The notes under the pieces: model-generated
The model's input: the letters and a program-made list of their open reading frames with translations, nothing else
Databases searched by the model: none
What the model was told of the DNA's origin: nothing
Position numbers and translations under genes: made by a program
From: Ruminococcaceae bacterium UBA6845
GTDB lineage: Bacteria; Bacillota; Clostridia; Oscillospirales; Acutalibacteraceae
Assembly: GCA_002449395.1 (NCBI GenBank)
Contig: DKDP01000045.1
Span: 8,368-72,367, forward strand
DNA length: 64,000 bases
Direction of reading: 5' to 3'
In this document: positions 16,975 through 24,451 of the stretch, one piece after another
How the letters are laid out: every line of letters starts with the position of its first letter
Position numbering within the stretch: position 1 is the stretch's first letter

Positions 16975-19796
16975 TGCGACAGAATAAATTGATCGTAAAG
17001 GGTGCCTGCGAGCATAACCTGAAAAATGTTGATGTTGAGATACCGAGGGACAAGCTCGTTGTTTTCACCGGTCTTTCGGGCTCGGGCAAATCGTCCCTTG
17101 CTTTTGATACAATATATGCCGAGGGTCAGCGACGCTATGTTGAGTCTCTCTCGTCCTACGCGAGACAGTTCCTCGGTCAGATGGAAAAGCCGAAAGTCGA
17201 TTATATTGAGGGACTTTCGCCTGCAATTTCAATAGATCAGAAAACCACGTCAAAGAACCCCCGTTCTACGGTCGGAACCGTTACCGAGATATACGATTAC
17301 CTCCGACTTCTCTATGCGAGGGTAGGTATTCCGCACTGTCCCGTTTGCGGCAGGGAGATTTCACGCCAGAGTGTTGATACGATTGTCGACAGCATTATGA
17401 AGCTTGAAACAGGCACCAAGATTCAGGTGCTTTCTCCGATCGTCAGCGGCAGGAAGGGCGAATATGTCAAGGAGCTTGATAATATCCGTAAAAGCGGATT
17501 TGTCAGAGTCAGGATTGACGGAATCACATACGATCTTTCCGAGCAGATTAAGCTCGAAAAGAACAAGAAGCATAATATTGAGGTCATTGTTGACCGACTT
17601 GTTATAAAGGACGAGATACGCGGCAGACTTTCCGATTCCGTTGAAACTGCGGCAAATCTTTCAAAGGGTCTTATTATAATTGATGTAATCGGCGGCGAGG
17701 AGCTTATGTTTTCGCAGAACTATGCCTGCCCCGAGCACGGCGTGAGCGTTGAAGAGCTGAACCCGAGAATGTTCAGCTTCAACAACCCGTTCGGAGCCTG
17801 CCCCAAGTGCAGCGGACTCGGCATATTTATGAAGGTCAGCGAAAAGCTCGTTGTACCCGATCCGAATCTTTCGATCCGTCAGGGTGCGATCAAGGCGTCG
17901 GGCTGGTCGGCAACCGACGGCGGAACGATTGCGCTTATGTATTATGAAGCGTTGGCGAGGGAATATGATTTCTCGCTCGACGTTCCGTACAAGGATCTGC
18001 CGGAAAAGGCAAAGAAAGCGATTATGTACGGCACAGACGGCAAGAAAATCAAGATGCAGCGCAAGAGCGTATACGGCGAGGGCACGTATATGAAGGACTT
18101 TGAGGGTATCCTCAACAACATTGAGCGCCGTTATGCCGAAACGACAAGTGAATACTCACGCAACGAGATTGAACAGCTTATGACAGCGGTTGACTGCCCC
18201 GAGTGCGGCGGTGCAAGGCTGAAAAAGGAGAGCCTCTTTGTCACTGTGGGCGGTATAAATATCTATGAATTTTGCAGTAAGTCCATTAAGGACGCACTTG
18301 TTTTTCTTGACGGGCTGAAGCTCTCGGACAGAGATATGATGATTGCCGATGCGATTATCAAGGAGATAAAAAGCCGAATGAAATTTCTTGCGAGCGTTGG
18401 TCTTGATTATCTCACGCTGACGAGAAGCTCGGGCACGCTTTCGGGCGGAGAAAGTCAGCGTATCCGCCTTGCCACACAGATAGGATCGTCGCTTATGGGC
18501 GTTCTTTACATCCTTGATGAGCCGAGTATCGGACTGCACCAAAAGGATAACGACAAGCTCCTCGGCACGCTTAAGGAGCTGCGTGACCTCGGCAACACGC
18601 TGATAGTTGTTGAGCACGACGAGGAAACGATGCTTTCGGCAGATTACATTGTCGACGTGGGACCCGGAGCGGGAATACACGGCGGCGAGATTGTCTGTGC
18701 AGGAACGCCGCAGGACATAATGAACTGTGAGAAGTCGATAACGGGTCAGTACCTCAGCGGCAGGAAGAAAATTCCCGTGCCGCAGGAGAGACGAAAGGGT
18801 AACGGCAAGTTTCTTGAAGTCAAGGGCGCCGCAGAAAATAACCTCAATAATATAAATGTTAAAATTCCGCTCGGAGAGTTTGTCTGCGTGACGGGTGTTT
18901 CCGGATCGGGTAAATCGTCGCTTGTCAACGAGATAATTTATAAACGCCTTGCAGAGGAGCTCAACGGTGCAAAACGCTTCCCCGGCAAGCATAAGGAAAT
19001 GCTCGGAATCGAAAATCTCGACAAGGTTATTGATATCGACCAGTCGCCGATCGGCAGAACTCCACGCTCAAATCCCGCAACCTATACAGGAGTTTTCAAC
19101 GACATCCGTGAGCTTTTCGCTATGACGTCGGACGCAAAGAGCAGGGGATATACTGCGAGCAGATTTTCCTTTAACGTCAAGGGCGGCCGCTGTGAAGCCT
19201 GTCAGGGCGACGGAATTATGAAAATTGAAATGCACTTCCTGCCCGATATTTTTGTTCCGTGCGAGGTTTGTCACGGGGCGAGATATAACAGGGAGACGCT
19301 TGAAGTAAAATACAAGGGCAAGAGCATTTACGATGTGCTTGAAATGACGGTTGAGGAAGCGGTTAATTTCTTCTCCGCCGTACCTAAGATACACAAGAAG
19401 CTGTCAACTCTCTTTGAGGTCGGATTGGGATATGTCAAGCTCGGTCAGTCCGCAACAACGCTTTCGGGCGGTGAGGCACAGAGAGTTAAGCTCGCAACCG
19501 AGCTTGCAAAGCCTGCAACGGGCAGAACGATCTACATTCTTGATGAACCGACAACGGGACTTCACACAGCCGATGTTCACAGGCTGATTGAGGTTTTGCA
19601 GAAGCTCGTTGACAAGGGAAATACCGTGCTTGTAATCGAGCATAACCTCGACGTTATCAAGACTGCGGATTATGTAATTGATCTCGGTCCCGACGGCGGC
19701 GACAAGGGCGGAAACATCGTTGCAACGGGTACTCCCGAGGATGTTGCAAAGGAAAAGCGTTCATACACGGGACAGTATCTTAAAAAGGTTTTATAA
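16974..19796 (+). CDS. uvrA: Excinuclease ABC subunit A
   Basis: 940 residues, the normal length. UvrA is the dimeric DNA-damage sensor of nucleotide excision repair. Two ABC ATPase modules are present: Walker A G-L-S-G-S-G-K-S-S near 32 and G-V-S-G-S-G-K-S-S near 640, signatures L-S-G-G-E-S-Q-R-I-R and L-S-G-G-E-A-Q-R-V-K, plus C-x2-C zinc modules including C-E-A-C and C-E-V-C. It follows uvrB by overlap and ends just before a bidirectional terminator. Confidence 0.98.
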   Translation: MRQNKLIVKGACEHNLKNVDVEIPRDKLVVFTGLSGSGKSSLAFDTIYAEGQRRYVESLSSYARQFLGQMEKPKVDYIEGLSPAISIDQKTTSKNPRSTVGTVTEIYDYLRLLYARVGIPHCPVCGREISRQSVDTIVDSIMKLETGTKIQVLSPIVSGRKGEYVKELDNIRKSGFVRVRIDGITYDLSEQIKLEKNKKHNIEVIVDRLVIKDEIRGRLSDSVETAANLSKGLIIIDVIGGEELMFSQNYACPEHGVSVEELNPRMFSFNNPFGACPKCSGLGIFMKVSEKLVVPDPNLSIRQGAIKASGWSATDGGTIALMYYEALAREYDFSLDVPYKDLPEKAKKAIMYGTDGKKIKMQRKSVYGEGTYMKDFEGILNNIERRYAETTSEYSRNEIEQLMTAVDCPECGGARLKKESLFVTVGGINIYEFCSKSIKDALVFLDGLKLSDRDMMIADAIIKEIKSRMKFLASVGLDYLTLTRSSGTLSGGESQRIRLATQIGSSLMGVLYILDEPSIGLHQKDNDKLLGTLKELRDLGNTLIVVEHDEETMLSADYIVDVGPGAGIHGGEIVCAGTPQDIMNCEKSITGQYLSGRKKIPVPQERRKGNGKFLEVKGAAENNLNNINVKIPLGEFVCVTGVSGSGKSSLVNEIIYKRLAEELNGAKRFPGKHKEMLGIENLDKVIDIDQSPIGRTPRSNPATYTGVFNDIRELFAMTSDAKSRGYTASRFSFNVKGGRCEACQGDGIMKIEMHFLPDIFVPCEVCHGARYNRETLEVKYKGKSIYDVLEMTVEEAVNFFSAVPKIHKKLSTLFEVGLGYVKLGQSATTLSGGEAQRVKLATELAKPATGRTIYILDEPTTGLHTADVHRLIEVLQKLVDKGNTVLVIEHNLDVIKTADYVIDLGPDGGDKGGNIVATGTPEDVAKEKRSYTGQYLKKVL

Positions 19797-19846
19797 TAGG
19801 GGACATAATCGGCTATACGGTAAAAAACAAACGTAAAGATTGTATT

Positions 19847-19876
19847 AAAAAAAGAGGTTGCGAAACCTCTTTTTTT
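19847..19876. terminator. Bidirectional terminator between uvrA and the HTH gene
   Basis: AAAAAAAGAGGTT and its complement flank a four-base loop (19847-19859, 19864-19876), giving a stem followed by T runs on both strands. It serves the convergent uvrA and xre genes; the xre stop lies inside it. Confidence 0.88.
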
Positions 19877-20069
19877 AGTCGTTAAATAATTCGTCATAAG
19901 AGACATTAAGAATTTCACAAAGTTTATTAATATTTTTAGCGTGCGGCATTGATATTCCTGTCTCATACTTTGCAATTGTGGAGCGGCTGACGCCCAATAC
20001 ATCGGCAAGCTGCTGCTGTTTCAATCCGAGTTTTTTTCTTGTTGTTTTAAAATTTTCCGAAAAGCTCAT
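19875..20069 (-). CDS. Small Cro/CI-type helix-turn-helix regulator
   Basis: 64 residues from the ATG at 20069, which has GGGAGGA seven bases before it; a longer reading to 20168 runs into the leader RNA and is rejected. The protein is almost only an XRE HTH domain: L-K-Q-Q-Q-L-A-D-V-L-G-V-S-R-S-T-I-A-K-Y is the helix-turn-helix and E-I-L-N-V-S-Y-D-E-L is the usual tail. It should bind DNA as a dimer. The gene follows, by 16 bases, the terminator of a structured leader that is present twice upstream, so expression is probably set by transcript read-through. Its targets are unknown; inverted repeats in the leader could themselves be operators. Confidence 0.85.
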   Translation of the reverse strand: MSFSENFKTTRKKLGLKQQQLADVLGVSRSTIAKYETGISMPHAKNINKLCEILNVSYDELFND

Positions 20070-20085
20070 ATTTTCATCCTCCCGT

Positions 20086-20250
20086 AAAATAAAAAGTGCG
20101 CAGCCGAAGCTACGCACGAAAAATGCTTTGCTCCGATTGCTGCGAAACAAACTAAAAGCGATCACCAAAGTGTGCGTTTATAGAGCATGCATTTTTGCCA
20201 ATGTAAAAATGCACACTTAGTGATCTTCATATGATTAAGTTTGTTTCGCA
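20086..20250 (-). ncRNA. Structured leader RNA, copy 1 (candidate attenuator or small RNA)
   Basis: Read leftward, transcription from the extended -10 at 20262-20257 should start near 20250. The RNA folds into an outer 13-bp stem (20238-20250 with 20141-20153), an inner stem (20211-20225 with 20160-20175), a loop containing TGCATGCTCTATAAACG, and a 9-bp terminator hairpin with a TTCG loop (20117 to 20096) followed by TTTTTATTTT. The strand between them can instead pair with the loop and 3' arm of the terminator (20130-20135 with 20105-20110, and 20139-20144 with 20099-20104), forming an antiterminator that uses part of the outer stem. Downstream is the RBS of the HTH gene. I do not recognise the RNA family. 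Confidence 0.7.
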
Positions 20251-20256
20251 AAACAT

Positions 20257-20265
20257 ATTATATCA
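20257..20265 (-). promoter_or_regulatory. Extended -10 promoter of leader copy 1
   Basis: On the minus strand TGATATAAT; the sequence for about 40 bases upstream is nearly the same in both copies, which supports it being a real promoter. No consensus -35 is seen. Confidence 0.7.
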
Positions 20266-20319
20266 TCAATTGATATGAAAATCCAGTAGATTTTAAATTT
20301 TTATTATTATGCCGAGTTT

Positions 20320-20343
20320 TTAAAAGCTCATATTTTCACCCTC
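20320..20343 (-). pseudogene. Remnant of the HTH gene start after leader copy 2
   Basis: GGGAGGGTGAAAATATGAGC at this place matches the Shine-Dalgarno and first codons of the HTH gene, but the fourth codon is TAA and similarity then ends. It shows that the duplicated unit once extended into the coding region. Confidence 0.65.
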
Positions 20344-20347
20344 CCAT

Positions 20348-20505
20348 AAAATAAAAAGTGCGCAGCCGAAGCTACGCACAAAAAACGCATTGCTCCGATT
20401 GCTGCGAACAAGAAAACGTCATTAAAGTATGCGTTTATAGAGCATGCATTTTTAACATTTGTAAAAACGCATACTTTATGACGTAAAATATTAATCTTGT
20501 TCGCA
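20348..20505 (-). ncRNA. Structured leader RNA, copy 2
   Basis: Same architecture as copy 1: outer stem 20495-20505 with 20403-20413, inner stem 20465-20484 with 20416-20436 (about 20 bp with a single bulge), conserved loop block, the identical terminator hairpin 20358-20379 with T run, and the same antiterminator option. The stem sequences differ from copy 1 in both arms together. It leads only into the HTH remnant, so it would make a free RNA of about 160 bases unless it reads through into copy 1. Confidence 0.7.
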
Positions 20506-20511
20506 AAACAT

Positions 20512-20520
20512 ATTATATCA
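20512..20520 (-). promoter_or_regulatory. Extended -10 promoter of leader copy 2
   Basis: TGATATAAT on the minus strand, seven bases ahead of the outer stem, in the same position as in copy 1. Confidence 0.65.
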
Positions 20521-20594
20521 TCAATTGATGTGAAAATCCAGTAGGTTTTAAATTTTTATCATATATAATTCGGAAAGCTGTACATTGAGGATTG

Positions 20595-20622
20595 CAAAGA
20601 AAAAGGAGCTCGTGCGAGCTCC
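20595..20622 (-). terminator. Terminator after the serine hydrolase gene
   Basis: On the minus strand GGAGCTC-GCAC-GAGCTCC followed by TTTTTCTTT, ten bases past the stop codon. Confidence 0.85.
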
Positions 20623-20632
20623 TTAATTTATT

Positions 20633-22228
20633 TTATTTTACGAATCTGCCGACGGTGTCGGTATCGCTGTAAAATGTACCGAAAACATCGCCGCCGAAGT
20701 CGAGAAAGTTTTCCAGCTTAGGTCCGACATTCATTCCCATATTGAACTCAATGTTGAACTTGGCAACTGCACCGAATCCGGGATAAGAATTTTGCCTGAG
20801 AATGACTGTATTTCCTTTGAAAATGAATCGGAGCCTTTTGGACTGCGGTCTGCCGGAATTGTAAAGGAAAAATTCAAGACTGCCGTCACGGTTCCACGTT
20901 GCCTGAGCGTCAACGATAAGCTCGTTTTCGCCGAGGGTGATAACATTGTGGGTATATTCGTTGTTCATACCTGCTTTAATCGTCATTCTGTCGGAATTAT
21001 TCTCCTTGAACGACATAATCGCATTGTCCTTGTCAAAGGTGATGACAACATCGGTCAGTCCGCCGATTTTTTTGCGCCACATAAAGTATGTAACTGCGCC
21101 CTGCGTACTTGAATAGGGCAGGGGGACAAACTTCATCATACGGTTGCTGATCTTCGCTTCACGCTTAGGGTCACGCTTGCCGGTTGATTTTTTGAAGTCG
21201 GGGCCGTAGCCTCTTGTTGTTGTGAGGGCTTTGAACTCAAATTTTTTCTCGTCGCTGATTTCCGTCGGATCAATAAACGCTTTCGGGAAGTGCTTATATA
21301 CGGATGCAATGGCGTCGCCGTCACGTGTGTCGCTCGCAGTGATAACTACGCAGGCATCCTGATCCGGGAACATAAACGAAAACTGACCGTAAAGACCCGT
21401 AAATCTGTATGTCGTGTCGTGATGCTCGTGGTCGATCCAGATCTGATAGCCGTACTCGGCATTGTCGGAGAACACAGGATAAGTTTTTTTCGTGTAAGGA
21501 TAGGTTGCTTTATTGAACCAGTCCTCGGAGAAAACCCTCTTGCCGTTATACACACCCTTGTTAACATAGAGCATTGATATCTTAGCGATATCCTCAACCG
21601 TCAGCTTGAGACCCCAGCCGCCTGCATCAACGTCAACCTGGCTCTGCTCCCAATGGGGAACCTTTATATCAAGCGGTTCATAAAGCCTCGGAGTGAGGTA
21701 CTCGGTCATAGTCATACCTGTTTCTCTCTGCAAAATCCACGAGAGAAGATACGCATTTTCGCTTATATACTTCCAGTCGGTGTTCGGCTCAAATTGAATC
21801 TTTTGGTCAAGGATTCCGTCAACCCAGTCGGTCTTTGCCTTGTCGTCAAAAACGCTCGTGACCTTGCCCATTCTCATTGAAAGGACATCGTGAACCGTAA
21901 TTTTCTTCGCCCATTCCTTTTGCTGACCGCTGAGACCCTCGAGCTTATGCGGAAAATATTTTTCATAAATCTTTGTGTCAAGCGAAATGATACCCTCGTC
22001 TACGGCAATACCGATGGCGGTTGCCGTAACGCTCTTGGTCAGTGAAAACATATCGTGGGGAGTGTCAACTCGGTTCGGTGCCCAGTGACACTCGCAGGCA
22101 ACCTTGCCGTGCCTTACTACCATAAGGCTGTCAATGTTATAATCAAGTTTTTCATAGAATCGGATAAGATCCGTCACAACGTCGGAATCAACGCCGACCT
22201 GCTCGGGATAATCTGCTCTTTCCAACAA
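20633..22228 (-). CDS. Serine hydrolase of the beta-lactamase class C / penicillin-binding family
   Basis: 531 residues. The N-terminal 330 residues are a class C-like domain: S-L-T-K (Ser 62, Lys 65) is the nucleophile motif, and D-T-K-I-Y-E-K-Y-F-P and G-W-G-L-K-L-T-V-E-D-I-A-K are typical family blocks. The C-terminal ~180 residues are beta-rich and resemble the extra domain of DUF3471-type members. No signal peptide or membrane helix is evident, so it is probably cytoplasmic and an esterase or peptidase rather than a resistance enzyme. It is a single gene with its own promoter and terminator. Confidence 0.85.
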   Translation of the reverse strand: MLERADYPEQVGVDSDVVTDLIRFYEKLDYNIDSLMVVRHGKVACECHWAPNRVDTPHDMFSLTKSVTATAIGIAVDEGIISLDTKIYEKYFPHKLEGLSGQQKEWAKKITVHDVLSMRMGKVTSVFDDKAKTDWVDGILDQKIQFEPNTDWKYISENAYLLSWILQRETGMTMTEYLTPRLYEPLDIKVPHWEQSQVDVDAGGWGLKLTVEDIAKISMLYVNKGVYNGKRVFSEDWFNKATYPYTKKTYPVFSDNAEYGYQIWIDHEHHDTTYRFTGLYGQFSFMFPDQDACVVITASDTRDGDAIASVYKHFPKAFIDPTEISDEKKFEFKALTTTRGYGPDFKKSTGKRDPKREAKISNRMMKFVPLPYSSTQGAVTYFMWRKKIGGLTDVVITFDKDNAIMSFKENNSDRMTIKAGMNNEYTHNVITLGENELIVDAQATWNRDGSLEFFLYNSGRPQSKRLRFIFKGNTVILRQNSYPGFGAVAKFNIEFNMGMNVGPKLENFLDFGGDVFGTFYSDTDTVGRFVK

Positions 22229-22262
22229 ATTAATCGCTCCTTTAATTAGATTGACGCAGTTA

Positions 22263-22291
22263 TTATACCATTTAACAGGGACAATTGCAAA
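22263..22291 (-). promoter_or_regulatory. Promoter for the serine hydrolase gene
   Basis: On the minus strand TTGCAA, 17 bases, TATAAT (22268 to 22263) with TGG before the -10, 34 bases ahead of the start codon. Confidence 0.65.
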
Positions 22292-22308
22292 GAAAAATAC
22301 ATATTATT

Positions 22309-23943
22309 TTACTTTTTCGTTAGGTTGTATAATTCGTTGTTAATTAAATTGCGCATTTTAAATATACTTTCCGTTTCTCTCGGATAATCGTAGAATGTAA
22401 TTTTACCGAAATTGTCTTCAAGAAGTTTGACCGTATTATCTTTGCCGATCAGATCGGAAAGTAATTTCATTGCACGCATATCCTGTAAACCCTCATAAAA
22501 TACAACGCTTCTGACGGACTCAATCGCTCCGTCTTTACCCGGGTAGACGGAAAATGCATCGCCCGACGGAAAAGCCGAATCGGCGTCCGTGACGGAAAAC
22601 GGATCAATACTGCGCTTTGAAAGCTGAGAGTTGTAGAAATTATAGCCCCATTGCAGGAATCCCTCAATTCCGAATTTAAAGAGCTGGGCACCGAGAGCAC
22701 GGGTCGTTGAAAGCGGCATACCGAAAAAGCGGTTGCTCAGTTTTCCGCCCTGACCACAGCAGTAGTATGTCCAAGGATGCGGAAAGCCTTTTTCGATGAA
22801 GCTATCAATGTCGTTTGTGCAGGGGATGGGATTGGCAATCAGTCCATTTTCGTAATAAACGTAGTCGGAGAGGGCGTCAATTATTGTGAAACCCTCAAGC
22901 AGGGGAGCGACAATCTCCTTTGCCCGCTGATATGACGGTGCCTGTTCTTCGTTCGGCTCGTCCGAGATATGGAAAAATGTTCTTTCCTTAATTCCGAGGG
23001 AGTGTATAACCTTTATGAGCTCGGGAATGAAAGCGTTTAAAAATGTTATGTATTCCGCAGAATCTGCTTTTGTATGCCAGCCGAAAATCTGTTTTTCCTC
23101 TCCGTCGGCATCCGCAATTATTTTCGGCGCATATTCGGCACCCCACTGTGAGAACAGGTGCGAAATCTCAATATATTTGATGCCGCAATCCAGTGCAAGC
23201 CTGACCCAGCGGATAAATTTATCAAACCCGAAAGAATATTTACCGTCTTTCAAAAACACGTCGACAAGCTGTACTGTCAGCCTTTCTCCGCCGACCTCGG
23301 TGTCAAGAGGCGGAGTGAAAATCGGGGTGAGCAGCATATTGATTCCCGTGTGCACGGCGGTTCTGATGAACGATTCCGTCAGCGACCAAAATTTTTCACT
23401 GAAAACGGGCACTTTATAATAATCGGCTATTCCGTCGCAGTGAAACCATTCTGTGTAGATCAAATCCTGATCGGGCAGCACGGTGTTGATAACATTGAGA
23501 TTCAGCGTGTTTGAGCTCATTTCGGCGCCGTCACGAAGTATTCTGACGGTTATCGGATAATTGCCCTCACAAATATTTTTCGGAAGTTCAACGGTGATCC
23601 AAAGCGAATAGTAATTGTTCGGCTTTATCAAAACCGAATTGTTTTCGACAGGAAAGAGAACGTCGGGAAAAAGTCCCGCCTCGGTTCGCTCGTAAATTTC
23701 ACAGTCCGATTTATACACAGGGAGCTCGGACGGAACGTTGCCGACCGAGCGGATATTTATGTATTCGGCAACGGGAGACTCCACCTCAATATCGGCATAG
23801 AATCTCTCACTGCTCTTGTATGCGATTTGATATGAGAAGCGTTCGCCTTTCAGAACCGTTCCGCAGCCTGTTTCGGTCAGGTCACATTCTCCGTCAAGGA
23901 AAACACGCTGAAGTGACGAAACCTGTTTTGTAGTAAAATCCAT
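22309..23943 (-). CDS. DUF4091 domain protein, probable glycoside hydrolase-like
   Basis: 544 residues, no signal peptide. A beta-sandwich-like N-terminal third is followed by a barrel-like region with Y-T-E-W-F-H-C-D-G, H-L-F-S-Q-W-G and F-F-H-I-S-D-E-P-N (the acidic D-E-P is the likely catalytic pair), then W-G-Y-N-F-Y-N and E-S-V-R-S-V-V-F-Y-E-G-L-Q-D-M-R, the hallmark of the DUF4091 family. Family members occur in polysaccharide-use clusters and are presumed sugar hydrolases. It is alone behind its own promoter, so context gives no substrate. Confidence 0.8.
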   Translation of the reverse strand: MDFTTKQVSSLQRVFLDGECDLTETGCGTVLKGERFSYQIAYKSSERFYADIEVESPVAEYINIRSVGNVPSELPVYKSDCEIYERTEAGLFPDVLFPVENNSVLIKPNNYYSLWITVELPKNICEGNYPITVRILRDGAEMSSNTLNLNVINTVLPDQDLIYTEWFHCDGIADYYKVPVFSEKFWSLTESFIRTAVHTGINMLLTPIFTPPLDTEVGGERLTVQLVDVFLKDGKYSFGFDKFIRWVRLALDCGIKYIEISHLFSQWGAEYAPKIIADADGEEKQIFGWHTKADSAEYITFLNAFIPELIKVIHSLGIKERTFFHISDEPNEEQAPSYQRAKEIVAPLLEGFTIIDALSDYVYYENGLIANPIPCTNDIDSFIEKGFPHPWTYYCCGQGGKLSNRFFGMPLSTTRALGAQLFKFGIEGFLQWGYNFYNSQLSKRSIDPFSVTDADSAFPSGDAFSVYPGKDGAIESVRSVVFYEGLQDMRAMKLLSDLIGKDNTVKLLEDNFGKITFYDYPRETESIFKMRNLINNELYNLTKK

Positions 23944-23967
23944 AGCTTTAACTCCCGTTTTTCTTTT

Positions 23968-23996
23968 ATAATACCAAATAAAGACGGCTTTGTAAA
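23968..23996 (-). promoter_or_regulatory. Promoter for the DUF4091 gene
   Basis: On the minus strand TTTACA, 17 bases, TATTAT with TGG before it. It lies immediately after the stop of the TIGR04086 gene, separating the two transcription units. Confidence 0.6.
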
Positions 23997-23998
23997 CA

Positions 23999-24406
23999 TC
24001 ATCTTTTGTTTGCGCTGATTATTCCGCCGATCGCCGAGAAAAGTGTCATTATAGCCGCAGCAACCCATCCCGTTATCGAAATTCCCGTTCGGCTGATAAT
24101 TGATGAAACAAGGAAAATAATCAAAAATGCAGGTGCGGCGCTGACTGCTCCGATTAAAATACCGTTTTTACGTATCGGCTTGACGGCTGCAAATCCGCCG
24201 ACAAGTCCCGACATAGCGGAGATAAAGAATATCATATATCTGAAATAATCCGATTTTGCGTCCGTTTTAAGACTGATGAGAGAGAAAACAGCGGTCAGTG
24301 CAAAATAGATGATTATGTTGACTAAAGAACCGATCAGCGTCTTGATTGCTGTTTGCAAAAGCGCAGGGGATTCCTTTGCAGATGATTTTCTCTTGCTTTT
24401 GGGCAT
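23999..24406 (-). CDS. TIGR04086 family small membrane protein
   Basis: 135 residues: a basic N-terminal tail (about 1-20) and four hydrophobic helices (about 22-45, 57-77, 85-104, 110-132). Size and helix pattern match the TIGR04086/YrzE family of Firmicutes membrane proteins, whose function is unknown. It is the last gene of the nrdR run. Its Shine-Dalgarno lies inside a perfect 9-bp hairpin, so its expression is probably reduced or regulated relative to the upstream genes. Confidence 0.65.
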   Translation of the reverse strand: MPKSKRKSSAKESPALLQTAIKTLIGSLVNIIIYFALTAVFSLISLKTDAKSDYFRYMIFFISAMSGLVGGFAAVKPIRKNGILIGAVSAAPAFLIIFLVSSIISRTGISITGWVAAAIMTLFSAIGGIISANKR

Positions 24407-24412
24407 AAAAAT

Positions 24413-24440
24413 CCCTCCTCAGTAGAATATATGAGGAGGG
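24413..24440 (-). promoter_or_regulatory. Hairpin that buries the Shine-Dalgarno of the TIGR04086 gene
   Basis: On the minus strand CCCTCCTCA (24440 to 24432) pairs perfectly with TGAGGAGGG (24421 to 24413), which contains the Shine-Dalgarno. The stem is followed by ATTTTT and then the ATG, so it could also act as a partial intrinsic terminator. Confidence 0.7.
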
Positions 24441-24451
24441 TTGTTTTGTTA

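Larger units (their letters stand above)
20067..20559 (-). repeat. Tandem duplication of promoter, leader RNA and HTH gene start
   Basis: Two units of about 230-240 bp (20067-20304 and 20329-20559) in direct orientation. Each holds, in reading order, the upstream AT-rich block, extended -10, outer stem, inner stem, terminator, Shine-Dalgarno and an ATG-AGC-TTT start. The loop, terminator and promoter blocks are nearly identical, while both stems differ in sequence but stay paired. Confidence 0.85.

Noticed and set aside
20070..20168. N-terminal extension of the small HTH protein
   Set aside because: The longer frame runs through the terminator hairpin and leader stem; the strong ribosome site favours the ATG at 20069.
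20086..20505. 6S RNA as identity of the leader copies
   Set aside because: The outer/inner stem layout is similar, but the RNA is shorter than usual 6S, has an antiterminator overlapping its outer stem and lies directly ahead of a Shine-Dalgarno; I could not see the central bubble arrangement of 6S.
20633..22228. Antibiotic-resistance beta-lactamase
   Set aside because: The S-x-x-K motif is present, but there is no signal peptide and the long C-terminal domain and context fit a general serine hydrolase.
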